A program made the position numbers and the translations under genes. The notes beneath the pieces are model-generated. The model saw only the letters and a program-made list of their open reading frames with translations. It did no database searches and had not been told where the DNA came from. From Gentiana macrophylla (Eukaryota > Streptophyta > Magnoliopsida > Gentianales > Gentianaceae): DNA of 64,000 bases. The stretch covers positions 185,877,333 to 185,941,332 of the forward strand of contig CM047805.1 in NCBI GenBank assembly GCA_026214975.1, in the 5' to 3' direction. Each line of letters starts with the position of its first letter. Position 1 is the first letter of the stretch. Of the stretch, positions 1 through 10,560 are shown one piece after another.

Positions 1-347
1 CAACATGACAACTACATATTTTTTATAGGAGAAGGACAATCGCATAATTTTTATAGCGAGAAGGACAAACAAATGAATCCCGAAAATCAAATAATCTCCT
101 AGTGAATCCCAAATCGGTGAATTTCGATAGTGAATTTTGATGATGAATCCCGAAATCGGTGAATCCCGACAATGAATTTTAAAATTAGTGAATTTCGACA
201 AAGTGAATTTGGCAATAATTTAAATAATGAATTTCAACACAAGTGAATTTCGATAGTGGATAAATAGTTTTCTTTATGCAAAAGTTTCAAAAGACTGTCC
301 TTCTACTTAATTGATGAAATATTTTTGTCCTTCTCCCTCATTCCCCC
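1..347 (+). mobile_element. MITE with internal GAATTTCGAC repeats, copy 1 (left end cut by window)
   Basis: Non-coding element made mostly of degenerate short direct repeats of the type GTGAATTTCGACAATGAAT. It is closed by a conserved tail (GTCCTTCTACTTAATTGATG, then a GTCCTTCTCCCTCATTCCCC end). The same structure recurs at 50409-50809 (inverted), 53051-53427 and 53440-53836, which define the ends; this copy lacks the first bases because the window starts inside it. The terminal inverted repeat is inferred from the other copies. Confidence 0.7.
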
Positions 348-412
348 TTATTAATAACGTAGGCAAATGCCCAAACAACCTAATTCTGTACAAACAATAA
401 GAATCACACAAG

Positions 413-835
413 ATCTTAACAAGTTTTCAATACCAACAGATCTATTTTCGATTCCTTCATAATTTGAATTTTTTAAAAATAATTTTTTAATTTAACACGT
501 CAGTCACTATTATTATTAACGATAACGACAAACATGGACGGCTGCAGGAATTTTGACATGGGGTTAGAAATTTATCAATTTTTTTTTTCCGTATAACACA
601 TATATTTAGATATTTAATTCTATACATGTAATTATGGACAATATATAAAAATAAGGGGGTCAAGACGTTAAAATAAGAGGTTCATTTCACATATATATGT
701 ATATAAAAAAATTATCTACTGTTTATATATAATATTTTTATTTAGGGGGTCGGCCGTACACCTATCTCTCCATGTAAAGCCGCCCCTGGCGACAAACACA
801 AAAACAAAGAAGAGATATGTTGGACATTTAATAAA
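413..835 (+). repeat. Segment duplicated at 31197-31345 (this copy carries a MITE)
   Basis: Starting at about ATCTTAACAAGTTTTCAATA, this stretch is nearly the same as 31197-31345, except that 533-788 is absent there. The matching parts are 413-532 and 789-830. The distant copy is therefore an empty site for the MITE at 533-788. No coding potential is visible; the segment lies about 1 kb upstream of the CYP71D gene. Confidence 0.75.
533..788 (+). mobile_element. hAT-type MITE, 256 bp, TSD (A/G)CGACAAA
   Basis: The left end CATGGACGGCTGCAGG and right end GTAAAGCCGCCCCTG form imperfect terminal inverted repeats of the plant hAT type (CAGGGGCGG). Flanking 8-mers ACGACAAA (525-532) and GCGACAAA (789-796) match at 7 of 8 bases. 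The homologous locus at 31197-31345 lacks exactly this block, which confirms the borders. No ORF; non-autonomous. Confidence 0.85.
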
Positions 836-1757
836 TTGATGAGAAGGGTGACAAGATCAAAGCATTTGTTTCATATATATGACTCCCCATTCAAAAAAAA
901 AAAAAAATACATACACCACCGTTCTTATTTAACTGTCGCATTTACTAACTTAACTTAAAAATGAAAATAACACTGCGTGCTTCGATATACAAAATTGTTT
1001 TCAATCTCTCACCCTTAACAAATAATGATAGATGTAGAAAAATACAATAAATAATACTTTGGAAATACAACTACGACAGATAAAAGTTAATTTTTATTTT
1101 TGACAACTACGACAGTTAAATAAAAACGGAGAGAGTATTCCTCTACAATGAAAAGCAAGGGAAACCCACATCTTTTGACAACGGATTCACGAAATTAGAG
1201 ATATGGTTGAGATGTTGGGTTTTTCTCGACCAGCTGTTTTCTGTTTTGTGTAGTTCACGTATCATTTTCCATAACCTCAAATGGGTAAAGTCCTCCTTAA
1301 ACATAAAGAATACGGAGTTACGATACGTGCACAACTACCCAACCACAACGAATGAAATAACCTGGATTTGCACCAATGATTCTAATGAGTCTATACTCTA
1401 TACATCGGCGAATCCAATTTTTTTTATTAATTCGGACACCACAAAAGATTTAAAATTCGAATAGAACATTAACAGTATTTTTACCTTTTTTTACCAACAA
1501 TAGGACATCACTTTTCGAATCTCAATGAGAGTATTGACCCTTGCTTTTATGCACATAGGTCTGCCCCTGAGTCTATAGCATAATCAATGTATTATACATC
1601 ATAAGCAATGGTTCAAATCATGATGTATCATTCGTTTGTCTTGCCCGAGTGATTTTGCTCTCCACACTATTACATACATACATACATTTATATATATAGA
1701 TATACATATATATATATTTCCAATACATCCCATTCCCACCTTGGCAAGGCATTAAAT
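797..1757. other. Upstream region of the CYP71D gene, no gene seen
   Basis: AT-rich intergenic DNA. It holds a poly-A run (894-907), a tetranucleotide/TA microsatellite (about 1674-1722: TACA repeats, then TATA repeats) and a short inverted pair (TATACATCAT ... ATGATGTATC, about 1592-1630). Short ORFs on both strands show no family resemblance and are treated as chance. The right end serves as promoter for the gene that starts at 1830. Confidence 0.6.
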
Positions 1758-1765
1758 TATATAAA
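1758..1765 (+). promoter_or_regulatory. TATA box of the CYP71D gene
   Basis: TATATAAA lies 65 bp upstream of the chosen start codon at 1830, the usual plant spacing for a TATA box plus a short leader. No other TATA-like element is as well placed. This is inference from spacing and sequence only. Confidence 0.6.
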
Positions 1766-1829
1766 CTGGCCGCATCATCTCCCCAACATTCTTCATCACA
1801 CTATCATATTTACTTCAAGTTTGTATGTA

Positions 1830-4576
1830 ATGGAGTTCTTCACATTTCTTCTTGGTTTGTTGCTAATTGTTTCAGTTCTGGGATTTGGTCGTAGGTTCAA
1901 AAAAAGCAAACACACAACCTCAAATCTCCCACCTGGTCCATGGAAACTACCTCTTATAGGAAACCTCCATCAGCTGTTCGATGATTTGCCTCACCGAAAC
2001 TTGAGGAAATTGGCAAACAAATACGGACCCCTTATGCATCTTCAGATTGGTGAAGTCTCCCATGTTGTTGTTTCCTCTCCCGAGATTGCGAAAGAAATGT
2101 TGAAAACCCATGACGCCATATTTTCGTCCAGGCCACCAGTCATTGCCATCAAAATCGTGAGTTACGATTGTACCGGCGTATCCTTTTGTCCATATGGAGA
2201 TTACTGGCGACAAGTCAGGAGAATTTGTAATTCAGAGCTTTTGAGTCCAATACGTGTCCAGGCATTCAGATCCGTAAGGGAGGAACAAACTTCAAATCTG
2301 CTGAAATGGATAGCTTGTAACGAGGAAAACCGATCAATTTGACAGAGAAAGTCTTCTCCATGATATACACTACAACATCATTGGCAGCTTTTGGCAAGAA
2401 AAGCGAGGATCACGAAACTTTCCAAAACCTTACGATCCAAGCTTTAAAGTTCGGTTCAGGGTTCAATCTTGCTGATTATTATCCTTCTGTTAAGCTATTC
2501 CATCATATTAGTGGAGTAAAACCCGCGTTAGAAAGGCTACACACGCAAATTGATAGGATAATGGATAAAATGATCCGCGATCACAGAACAGCTGAGTCTG
2601 AGCAGAAGCCTAAGGGCCATAAGTCTCTATTGGATGGTCTATTAAAGCATCAAGATGAATCTGCAGAATTTCATCTGACAAATGACAATATTAAAGCAAT
2701 ATTATTGGTAGGTGACCTCCTTACCAATATTCTTTCTCCTCTTTGCTAATACTATACTATGTTATATGTATGCTGTGCTTAATAGCATAGCAACTATAAT
2801 ATACACTTGCAAGAATATAAGCTAAATAAGGTACCTTTTGTTTGATTCAAATTGAATTTGAACTAATTTGTGCTCTAAACATGAAGTTAATGTTGCACCG
2901 GCGGTTTACCAGCTTACCGGGTTAACGGTTGGTCTAGTGTCTGATAAACCGCCTGTTCATGCGAAAAATAAAATAAAAAATTATCATCCAAGCAGAAGAA
3001 ATGCTTGTAATATATGTATTTAATTAGCATTAATTACCTAATAGAAATAAATGGTAGTTTGTGTAATTTTATACGATATACACTTTCATGTATACATATA
3101 TGAATAAATATAAATTTTTTTTTTTTGCCAAAGAAAAAATATTTATATTGTATCTATGTAATCATATCATATCAGGGGCGACCCACATGGACAAGGGTGG
3201 AGTTCATGTATCCACTCAAATTTCCGTGAGAATATACTAATATACTCCTCTATTATTTTAAACATTTTTTTATAATATTTGTCTATTTAATTCAATGGTT
3301 AGAACCTTTATCACTAATCATAAGGTCGGTAGTTTGAAACCCAGCATCTAAGCTTTTTTTAAACCTTTTTTGGCCAAGTTTTTAAAACCTTTTTTTTTAT
3401 GCCCCCATTGAAAAAAATTACAGGGTCCGCCATTGAATAATATTTATCATATTCATATTGTATTATATTTATATATAGACTTTATTCATTAATATTAATG
3501 ACATTTATCCATTTTATTAATATGTATGAAAACACATAAAATGATTATTATTTAGGGACGAGAGTAGTATATATATGTGTGTATTTTTTTAATGTGTATA
3601 TTAATTTGATATTTGTGAAATGTGACCATTTCCCCCTAACTGTCAATTTGTTTTTTTTTTAATTGGATGTCTTTAATGGTTTCTGGATGCCACTATATAG
3701 CACATTACCCTTAACATCATCTTTTTTTCTAGGCGGCTAATACTTGTTGCACACTCTATCTACTCGTGCATCACTATATCACGCACTACAAAGAGAATCG
3801 ATATCAGAAAGTTTCTGTTCCTTTAATCAAGAACCAACTTCTTGTAGATTCTAGAGCAAAAACCGACTTTCCCAAAGGTCGGTTCTCACAATGCACCTAC
3901 AGAAAGTCGGTTCTTGGCTTTAGGTATTATGTTTATTTTTGACTGTAACGTTATGGGATATTAATATCAGGATATGTTTTCTGGTGGAAGTGAAAGTCCT
4001 TCTACTACTATAGATTGGGCTATGTCAGAGATGATAAAAAATCCAAGCATCCTAAAGAGAGCGCAAGAAGAAGTGAGGCAGGCTTTTAGTAGTGAAGGTT
4101 ATGTGGTTGAAGAAAAATTGGATGACCTCAAGTACCTGACATCGATTATCAAAGAGACCCTGAGGTTTCATCCACCGTCACCTTTAACACTTCCAAGACA
4201 TAACGACGAAAGAGTAGAGATCAATGGATATGAAATCCCAGCAAGAACCAAAATCATTGTTAATGCATGGGCGATAAACAGAGATCCTTCATACTGGGAA
4301 GACGCAGAATGCTTTCGGCCCGAGAGATTTCTTGATAGTTTGATCGACTACAAAGGTAGACATTTTGAATATATTCCATTTGGTGCAGGACGGAGAATGT
4401 GTCCAGGAATGACATTTGCTTGGGCAAGTGTTGTATTGCCCATTGCACAATTACTTTATCATTTTGATTGGGAGCTACCAAATGGAATGAAATGTGAAGA
4501 TTTAGATATGACAGAGAAATTTGGGCTTGCCGTGGGCAGAAAGGACGATCTTTACATAATTCCTAAATATTGGTAA
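1830..4576 (+). CDS. Cytochrome P450, CYP71D type, 1-base frameshift in exon 1
   Basis: Plant microsomal P450 of the CYP71 clan: a haem-thiolate monooxygenase that uses O2 and NADPH-P450 reductase at the ER face. The substrate cannot be told from sequence; CYP71D relatives oxidise terpenoids, flavonoids and alkaloids. Exon 1 is 1830-2707, the intron 2708-3970 (GT...CAG, phase 0) and exon 2 3971-4576, giving about 494 codons, normal for the family. The start is the ATG at 1830 (MEFFTFLLGLL, a hydrophobic anchor), followed by the LPPGPWKLPLIGN hinge and the C-helix WRQVR. Exon 2 shows I-helix SGGSESPSTT, K-helix ETLR, RPERF and haem loop FGAGRRMCPG with the Cys ligand. The acid-alcohol Thr of the I-helix is Ser here. 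One base is missing near 2339 (after ENRS), which creates an early stop; the frame resumes as LTEKVFSM. This is either a pseudogene or a sequencing error. The intron carries two transposon insertions. Confidence 0.85.
3173..3435 (+). mobile_element. hAT-like non-autonomous element in the CYP71D intron
   Basis: It begins CAGGGGCGACCCACATGG and ends CAGGGTCCGCCATTG, whose reverse complement (CAATGGCGGACCCTG) resembles the start: the hAT-type terminus. The inner stretch GGTAGTTTGAAACCCAGC is a common tRNA-like piece of such elements. Flanking 8-mers TATCATAT and AATAATAT agree at 6 of 8 bases, so the TSD is weak. It lies wholly inside the intron and should be spliced out. Confidence 0.6.
3775..3935 (+). 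repeat. CACTA-like fragment with ACCGACTTT/AAGTCGGT repeats, intronic
   Basis: Contains CACTACAAAGAGAATCG, similar to the CACTACAAGAAA terminus of CACTA transposons, then inverted subterminal motifs AAAACCGACTTTCC, AAAGGTCGGTT and AAAGTCGGTT. No matching opposite end or 3-bp TSD was found, so it is called a fragment. It sits within the last 200 bp of the CYP71D intron. Confidence 0.4.
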
Positions 4577-4738
4577 TTCATTGCCAGTTTCTTGTTAATT
4601 TTTCTACTTTTCTAACATAAACATGTTTCTCATGATTCAATAACAGCCCTTTGTGTACTCATTCTGTAAAAATCTCACTGGCTCTTTGTTTGGATTGTTT
4701 GCAAGTCGAATATTAGTAAAAACAACAATTGTAGCTAC

Positions 4739-4917
4739 CAAGGACGGAGCCAGGATTTCAACTTGGGGTGGGCTAATGGGCAATATCGAGTTCATCAGGG
4801 TGAACTTTGACAAGAATATTTTATGGATCAAATTGGATTACATAGACATTTTAGTGTAACATTTTTTTGTCCGGGTGGGCTTAGCCCCCCTGGAATTATA
4901 CATTGCCTCCGTCCTTG
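4739..4917 (+). mobile_element. hAT MITE, 179 bp, palindromic TSD GTAGCTAC
   Basis: Perfect terminal repeats CAAGGACGGAG ... CTCCGTCCTTG, flanked on both sides by the 8-bp duplication GTAGCTAC (4731-4738 and 4918-4925). Because the target is itself a palindrome, the apparent inverted repeat is 19 bp. The internal GGAGCCAGGATTTC is typical of plant hAT MITEs. Located about 160 bp downstream of the CYP71D stop codon. Confidence 0.9.
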
Positions 4918-4925
4918 GTAGCTAC

Positions 4926-5549
4926 GATACAAGTATAAAAGAAGTGATGTAATCAAGGTAGGAATGAGGATACAATGAAACTTCCTGATCTTCTTCCAAT
5001 TTTCTCCGCATCTTCTCCGTATACCCTGCAAATATTTTTCATTTATTATTATGGAAATGACACTTTATCCGTGCGGGCTGTTTTTCCTTCCATTTTGAGC
5101 GCTGAAGATTTTTAAGCATGTTTTTCACGTTCTTGTTATTTTAATTGTGCATTCAATAAAGATCCGATCCGATTCCGGATCCATTCGTTTAGGAAGGTCC
5201 GCGATTTCAGCGTCTTGATTTCCGCTCTGATTTAATTTCGTAATAACTTTGTAATTTTTTTCTATTTTTGGCAAGTATTGTATTCGGACAACTACAAAAT
5301 CTTGGTTTGTGGGATGATTTTACCCAGACTTGAATAATATAGAATAATACACAATATTTAGCCTCTTAGAGCATTTTCTGAAACCCTATTATGAGTTCAT
5401 CTCTTTTTTCGCTTCCTTGTTTTTTCTTCCAATACGCTCCGACGTCATGCTGAGAAGTCCTTAGCAACATAAAATAATAGACTTTCATAATAGATATGAG
5501 TGATGATTTGTCTGGGACTTCGACTTGAAGGAGGGAACAGAGCTCGACC
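4926..5549. other. Intergenic, no gene recognised
   Basis: AT-rich DNA without a recognisable coding region. The right end (5480-5556) forms, on the minus strand, the downstream half of a short open frame that is split by the element at 5557-6588. Confidence 0.5.
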
Positions 5550-5556
5550 TGGGAGC

Positions 5557-6588
5557 CTAGGTAGCACGGACACTCCATTTAGGCCGCGTGTCCCGTGTCG
5601 GACACGCGGGGGACACGCCGGACACACCACTGGACACGGTGTCGGACCGAATTGTATTTTTCAAAAAATTCGGACACGCGAGTCGGAACTCGGACACGCG
5701 AGTCGGACCTAGGACACGCATGTTTAGTTTTGGAGACGGTATTTTTTTTTTTTTTTCCCTGACTCTAGATACAATAATTTTTTCTGAATAAAAACTTTTA
5801 TTTATTTTTAAAATAAAAGCTCTAATCCCCACGTGTCTTTATGCCATGTGTGTTTTATAATGACCAAACCATACATATTTCTCTTGTTTGGTTTTATCAT
5901 TCACTTTATGAAATTCATTGAAATGTGTTATTCTTTGTGGAAAGTGAAAACATTGATCATCTTCCTTTTTAAGCCGTATAATATATAGCCGTAATTTGGG
6001 ACGAACGAAGTACAATTTCATTTCTTGAGTTAGCTAATGTCACATTGTAGGAGTATTTTGTGTATTTTGGGATGACATGACATCTAACTCAAGAAAGCTA
6101 AGTATTTCATTTCTTGAGTTAAATAATGTCACATTAGATGAACCGGAGTTGGAATCCGCCTTTTGTCGTGATGTTGGAGATGATGTTGAACTATTCATCT
6201 ATTGTAGTAGTATTTCATGTATTTTGTGTATTTTTGGTGAGATCTAACTCATGAAAGCGCTTTGGTTTTGAAAATTCTAACTATGATGTTTTGTATTTGA
6301 AGTTGTGGGATGAAAGCGTACTTCTGTGGAGCCCATGATTATATTTTTGGTTATTATGCTTGGGTTAAATTTATCATTCTAGTGCTTATAGTATTTGATA
6401 ATTACCTTTTAGTCCTTATATTTTTAATAATTGCATACCAGTCCTTATACTTTTATTAATTACATTTTAGTCCTTATACTTTTAATATTTACATTTTGAC
6501 CGCCGCACCCGTATCTTATATTTTTTAAAACTTCCGTATCCCGGTGTCCGTATCCGCGTATCCGTGTCCATGTGTCCGTGCAACCTAG
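5557..6588 (+). mobile_element. TIR DNA transposon, non-autonomous, about 1.03 kb, TSD TGGGAGC
   Basis: Terminal inverted repeats CTAGGTAGCACGGACAC and GTGTCCGTGCAACCTAG, flanked by TGGGAGC at 5550-5556 and 6589-6595 (7 bp; 8 with one mismatch). Subterminal regions are GC-rich runs of GGACACG/CGTGTCC; the middle is AT-rich. Internal direct repeats include a TTTCTTGAGTTA block (about 6020 and 6110) and four copies of TTAGTCCTTATA with spacers (about 6400-6480). No transposase ORF. The superfamily is uncertain; hAT or Mutator is possible. Confidence 0.75.
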
Positions 6589-6754
6589 TGGGAGCTATTT
6601 TAGACGAAAACGATGGTTTCCAAACCTCATTTTTAGCAATCTCATTTAGGTAATCAGTGAAATCAATGCTTGGGTTTTGATCAGTGGTGTTTATATCATC
6701 GTCTTTTTGTTGAATCTTCATGCGATTTGATCTCTTTTCATGTTTTACATTCAA
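6482..6754 (-). pseudogene. Short unknown ORF split by the TIR element
   Basis: On the minus strand from 6754 an open frame of about 55 codons, Lys- and Asn-rich (MNVKHEKRSNRMKI..., DFTDYLNEIAKNEVWK), runs into the TIR of the element at 5557-6588. If the element and one TSD copy are removed, the frame stays open for about 22 more codons (PRSSSVPSFKSKS...) and stops near 5480. A CAG precedes the ATG region, so it could be an internal exon. I do not recognise the family; it may equally be chance. Confidence 0.3.
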
Positions 6755-6759
6755 CTGAG

Positions 6760-7489
6760 TTATAAATTCGTTTTTAGCTTAATTTCTTCTTTTAATGACT
6801 TAGTTGTTGTTAATTGCTTGGCTATTGCATTAATCATGAATAGCTAAGTTAATTGTGGTTTGAATGATGAGAAAACGAGCTAGATAAAACCACGTACACT
6901 TATCTTTCCTTACAAATCTTCATACGGTGGTTCGGGTCATTTTTCGCGCATGATCTGCCGATATCGTCTGATAATAAATCCGGGCCTAATTTTCTCGTGT
7001 GACAACTAATTTAAGAACTGTTTATAAAAAAGGATGGTGTTTATGGTGGTTTTTAGACTGAGCCTGAGGGTTTTCTTTCAAGTTTCCTACGTATCCAATA
7101 AGTGTACTTGAATCAAGTCTTTCGTAGTTCCTTAGGAAATATATGGGACATCTCGTCTAGTTCCTTGCCAATCAAGGATTCTAATTCTTAATCCTTAAGG
7201 AGTGTATCCCTATTATTTAGGAGATAATCATGGACATACTTTAATGCCAAAACCAGTGTCATTAGACCACATGATTCATTCCATATTTGTCCAACTTATT
7301 ATTAGCACGTGGGCTAGAAGTCGGGACTCTGGCCGACCTACGTCGAGTCCCTACCATGCCCTGACCGACCTGCGGTGAGCTGGAGGAGCTATGCAAGCCG
7401 ATCTCCCTCCTGGGGTCCAGTGCTCCTGGCCCTTAACGTTCGTATCTTACATGCTCTTCATTTATTATATGCCCAACGAGAGGATGACA
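6760..7489. other. Intergenic, no gene recognised
   Basis: No coding region or clear repeat boundary found. The stretch 7305-7430 is more GC-rich (GACCGACCTGCGGTGAGCTG) than its surroundings and may be a fragment of an unidentified retroelement. Confidence 0.4.
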
Positions 7490-7773
7490 CGTGGCGTCAA
7501 GGGCGGACTTACCTTAAGACTTGGGTGGGTTAGACCACCCAATTTTTTAATTTTTTTTAAAGTAGGTAGCAATAAAATCAAACCTAACCCACCCAAAAAT
7601 CATATCAGTCCACCAGCCCAACCCAATTTTTTAGTGCTTCATTTTTATCAAAAAAAAATCCCCAATTTTTTTTTAATAGAAGGTAAAGCAACATTAGTCT
7701 ATTACACAATAGTGACTTACACAAATGTATTATATTTATATAAAAATGTGTTTAGAGAATTAGTTGGCTAATA

Positions 7774-8290
7774 CTACCTCCGTCACATATTATAAGTCAT
7801 TCTAGCATTTTTCAACCGTCTAACAACATATGTCATTCTCGCATTTCAATGTAAAAATTAATGCACTTTTTCTCTGCTTTTACTCATTTCAATGCATGAC
7901 CTTTCATACACCATTTAATAATGGGATGATGGGGTTGGAAGACAATTATGATAGGTAAAATGTGAAACAGACAGATTAATCGCTTATTTGTGTCATTCAG
8001 ACAAAAGTAGAGGCAAAAGTACAAAACTAACCCTTGTGGATTGGATTTGGAATTTAATATAAACAAGGGTATAATGGTCCAGACAACAAAATTTGTCCTT
8101 AATGACATAAATACAATGTCACCGGATTAAATCCCTAATCATACACCTAAATTGTCCTTTTAACATTTTCCTATTTAATAAACCATTAAGGGCATTTTAC
8201 TCCAAAACAATCAAAGTTGGATCATTTATCGAGTTTAATAATCAGATGCATAAATGTTGAATGACTTATAATATGACACCAATTTGTGAG
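7774..8290 (+). mobile_element. Stowaway-like MITE nested in the hAT element
   Basis: The left end CTACCTCCGTCACATATTAT and the reverse complement of the right end (..GGTGTCATATTATAAGTC) share the 16-base core CATATTATAAGTCATT. A TA dinucleotide sits immediately outside each end (7772-7773, 8291-8292), as for Tc1/mariner-type MITEs. No ORF of note. Confidence 0.65.
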
Positions 8291-8617
8291 TATACGTTAT
8301 TTCTATCATGTTTTTTTTTTGAAACCGTGTCTTTTTATAATGGGATATTGAATCATTTTATTTTTATAGGGTATACATTATTATGACACATCTGTAAAAT
8401 CGAAAAAAAGAAAATGAAAACACTTTTTCTTTTTTCATTATTAGAATATCTATCACACCAAAAAAAGAATAGTTGTCCCAACAAAAAAAGAAGCACTCTC
8501 TCCTAGAGTTCATATTGAAGAAATTCCTACATTCGTTTTATAGACTCAAAATTACTTTTTTTTGCTCACTTCTAGACTTGAATTTTTTTTTTTTTTTTTT
8601 TTTGCGGTATAAGAAAA

Positions 8618-8835
8618 TGACATTGTTAATGGTACCACACGCGATTATTTCTCAGACCACACTCATGTAAATTTTCGATTTGTAGAGGTCGAATTGCATT
8701 ATCAACCCCCGAGTCAAATTTTGTGCATAATTTCGACTCTAGAGGGGTTGAAAACAAATTTCGACCTCTATAAAGTCAAAATTTTCACAGGTGTGGCGTC
8801 CGAGTAAATCGCGTGTGGTGTTATTAACAATGCCC
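8618..8835 (+). mobile_element. Mutator-type MITE, 218 bp, TSD ATAAGAAAA
   Basis: Long near-perfect arms (about 40 bp, including ACCACACGCGATT and AATCGCGTGTGGT; outermost CATTGTTAA and TTAACAATG) enclose a short centre. The 9-bp duplication ATAAGAAAA occurs at 8609-8617 and 8836-8844. A 9-bp TSD with long TIRs points to Mutator-like MITEs. Nested in the hAT element 7498-8901. Confidence 0.85.
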
Positions 8836-8927
8836 ATAAGAAAAACATGATGAAAAATTTATTCTAGCCCCCCCAGAAGATAAATCCTGGCTCCGCCCTT
8901 GCGTGGCGTGGCTCGGTTCTGCCCTCA

Positions 8928-9206
8928 TCACTGCACACGAAGGTACGAACGGGTTGTCGAATGGCCAAATGTACCATCTCGGAGCTTCTTCAAGTAGACA
9001 CAGTGATCAAACTGACCACATTTGTACTTATATTTCTTCATAAATCCATCAAAACTCTTGTACCACTGCCTAAGAGACTCGCTTGCACCATAAAGTGACT
9101 TTCTCAACTTGCAAGCCCAGTTTTCATGGCCTGCAATTTTGAATCCTTCATAATGTGCCATATATGTTTCCTCATCCAAAGTTCCACGTAGGAATGGATG
9201 GTTCAC
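8928..9206 (-). pseudogene. Ty1/copia reverse transcriptase fragment
   Basis: The minus-strand frame reads NHPFLRGTLDEETYM, CKLRKSLYGASESLRQWYK and DHCVYLKK, matching the copia RT segment that is normally AFLHG-L-EEIYM ... LRKSLYGLKQ-PRQWYK ... DHCVYLK. The catalytic YVDD part is missing and the frame ends in unrelated sequence. It is a remnant of about 90 codons next to LTR-like sequence at 9382-9790. Confidence 0.75.
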
Positions 9207-9381
9207 TTTATATAATATGGTTGTATGGATGGTTTACTTTAAAGTAGTTAGAGTTAGTTAGTTAGATTTGAAGAAGTTTTAGGATGCTGCATGAGAAAGT
9301 TTCAAGTTCTTACATGCTTTGTTCCTTTGTTTTTCTCTTGGTTGAGGAGTTTTTTTTTCTTCCCATTTTTAGTATTGAGAA

Positions 9382-9790
9382 TGTTTTAACGGATCGCAGG
9401 GAATTTGAGAAAGAATATATATTAAGCAAACAAATCAAACACACAAAAAACAAGAACACATGATTTTACGTGATTTTCAACAATGTACCGGCTAGTCCAC
9501 GGGTAGAAATGAGGAGATTATATTATCACAATGTTTACACACTTCTCCAAATGATTTAGGTTACAATAGATGCGTATTTAATTATAACCACAAAACCCTA
9601 ACCCTAGCCGTCATATTGACACACTGGAAGATTGCTAAAACACCCTATATATGAACTCACCAAATTTCAATCACTGACGTAACCCACTCGTGAGGCAAAG
9701 TGACAAAGACGTATTCAACAAACTTCACCGAGACCCTCTCACGAACTTGGACTCAATTAAATACCACTTCAACTTACCTCCTGGCTTGAA
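9382..9790 (-). repeat. Ty1/copia LTR fragment, same family as 58674-59264
   Basis: Starts TGTTTTAACGGATCGCAGGG and keeps the order of blocks of the LTR at 58674-59264 (TAACGGATCG, an A-rich stretch, a CAACAATGT/CGACAATGT block, CTAGTCCACG/CTACTCCACG, ACAAT, AACCCTAAC, then a block around GACGTAA). It is more diverged and its far end is uncertain. Confidence 0.55.
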
Positions 9791-9965
9791 CATGATATGC
9801 TTGGAAAATATAGTTTAATTATATGGTATGATTTGTTACTTGTTTTCATCCATGTTCCCTTACATGCTCATATAAGATTACAAGTCTTGTTAAATATTTT
9901 TTTATTATTGTACTTATACATACATTTTTCAACCCAAAAAAAAATGCAACATTGTCCTGGTCCTG

Positions 9966-10560
9966 TGTTAAGGGTGATTTTATGTGATTTATACCGTTAT
10001 ATTTCGTAACGATTTCTCCCATAATCTGATAAATTGCATAGAAAAGTAAGTGCTTATTAGATTTATTGAGCAAACGAGTTTTAAATGTGTTTAAATGCAA
10101 AATCGAGATATTTACGTGATTTTATCGGTGTTTTATGTTTATTCGTATGATGTTACATTTTGCATGTTTCTATCATGTCGTTAGGTACGTTTTCATGATG
10201 AGTAGGGAGCTTAAACGATGATCACATGAAGATGGAAGAGTTGAAAGATGTTTAAGTGAAGAATCATTGAAGGAACCGAACCAGGCACTTCATGGGGATT
10301 TTGTCCACACTGGTAGGCACTTTCAGGGAAAGTTGTCTTGATGGAAGTTGTAGAGGATTGAAATAGCTTTCCACGCATGTTGAATCACCTCATTTGGAGC
10401 CCTAGAAGTGAAGTTATGAGCAAAATACTAGAGCAAGGTAGTGGACGGGCGTCCATAAAAGTGAATCAAGCGTCCGTAATCGTATTTTACATTCGAGAGA
10501 GTTCAGACGCGTTCTGAACGAGCGCTCATTCTCCGTTCATAGAGGCTGGACGAGCGTCCA
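9966..10560 (+). repeat. Athila-like LTR, truncated copy (first about 595 bp)
   Basis: Nearly identical to the starts of the LTRs at 17444 and 27991, from TGTTAAGGGTGATTTTATG to the GGACGAGCGTCCA block. It then breaks directly into an antisense gag region. Its left border is exact, judged by the TSD shared with the far end of the complex. Confidence 0.85.

Larger units (their letters stand above)
7498..8901 (+). mobile_element. hAT element with two nested MITEs, perfect TSD CGTGGCGT
   Basis: Ends CAAGGGCGGACTTACC and TAAATCCTGGCTCCGCCCTTG give an inverted CAAGGGCGGA terminus. The perfect 8-bp duplication CGTGGCGT flanks it at 7490-7497 and 8902-8909. The 1404 bp include nested MITEs at 7774-8290 and 8618-8835 and a poly-T run (8583-8603), leaving a shell of about 670 bp. 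No transposase domain is visible; the longest ORF looks like chance. Non-autonomous. Confidence 0.9.

Noticed and set aside
1..347. CRISPR-like array of short repeats
   Set aside because: The repeats are degenerate with no constant spacer length, and the same block recurs as a dispersed element in plant DNA.
5500..5832. GC-rich overlapping ORFs near 5500-5832
   Set aside because: They come from the GGACACG-rich subterminal repeats of the TIR element.
7391..7771. 126-codon ORF across the left end of the hAT element
   Set aside because: It begins outside the transposon and runs into its AT-rich interior; no family resemblance.
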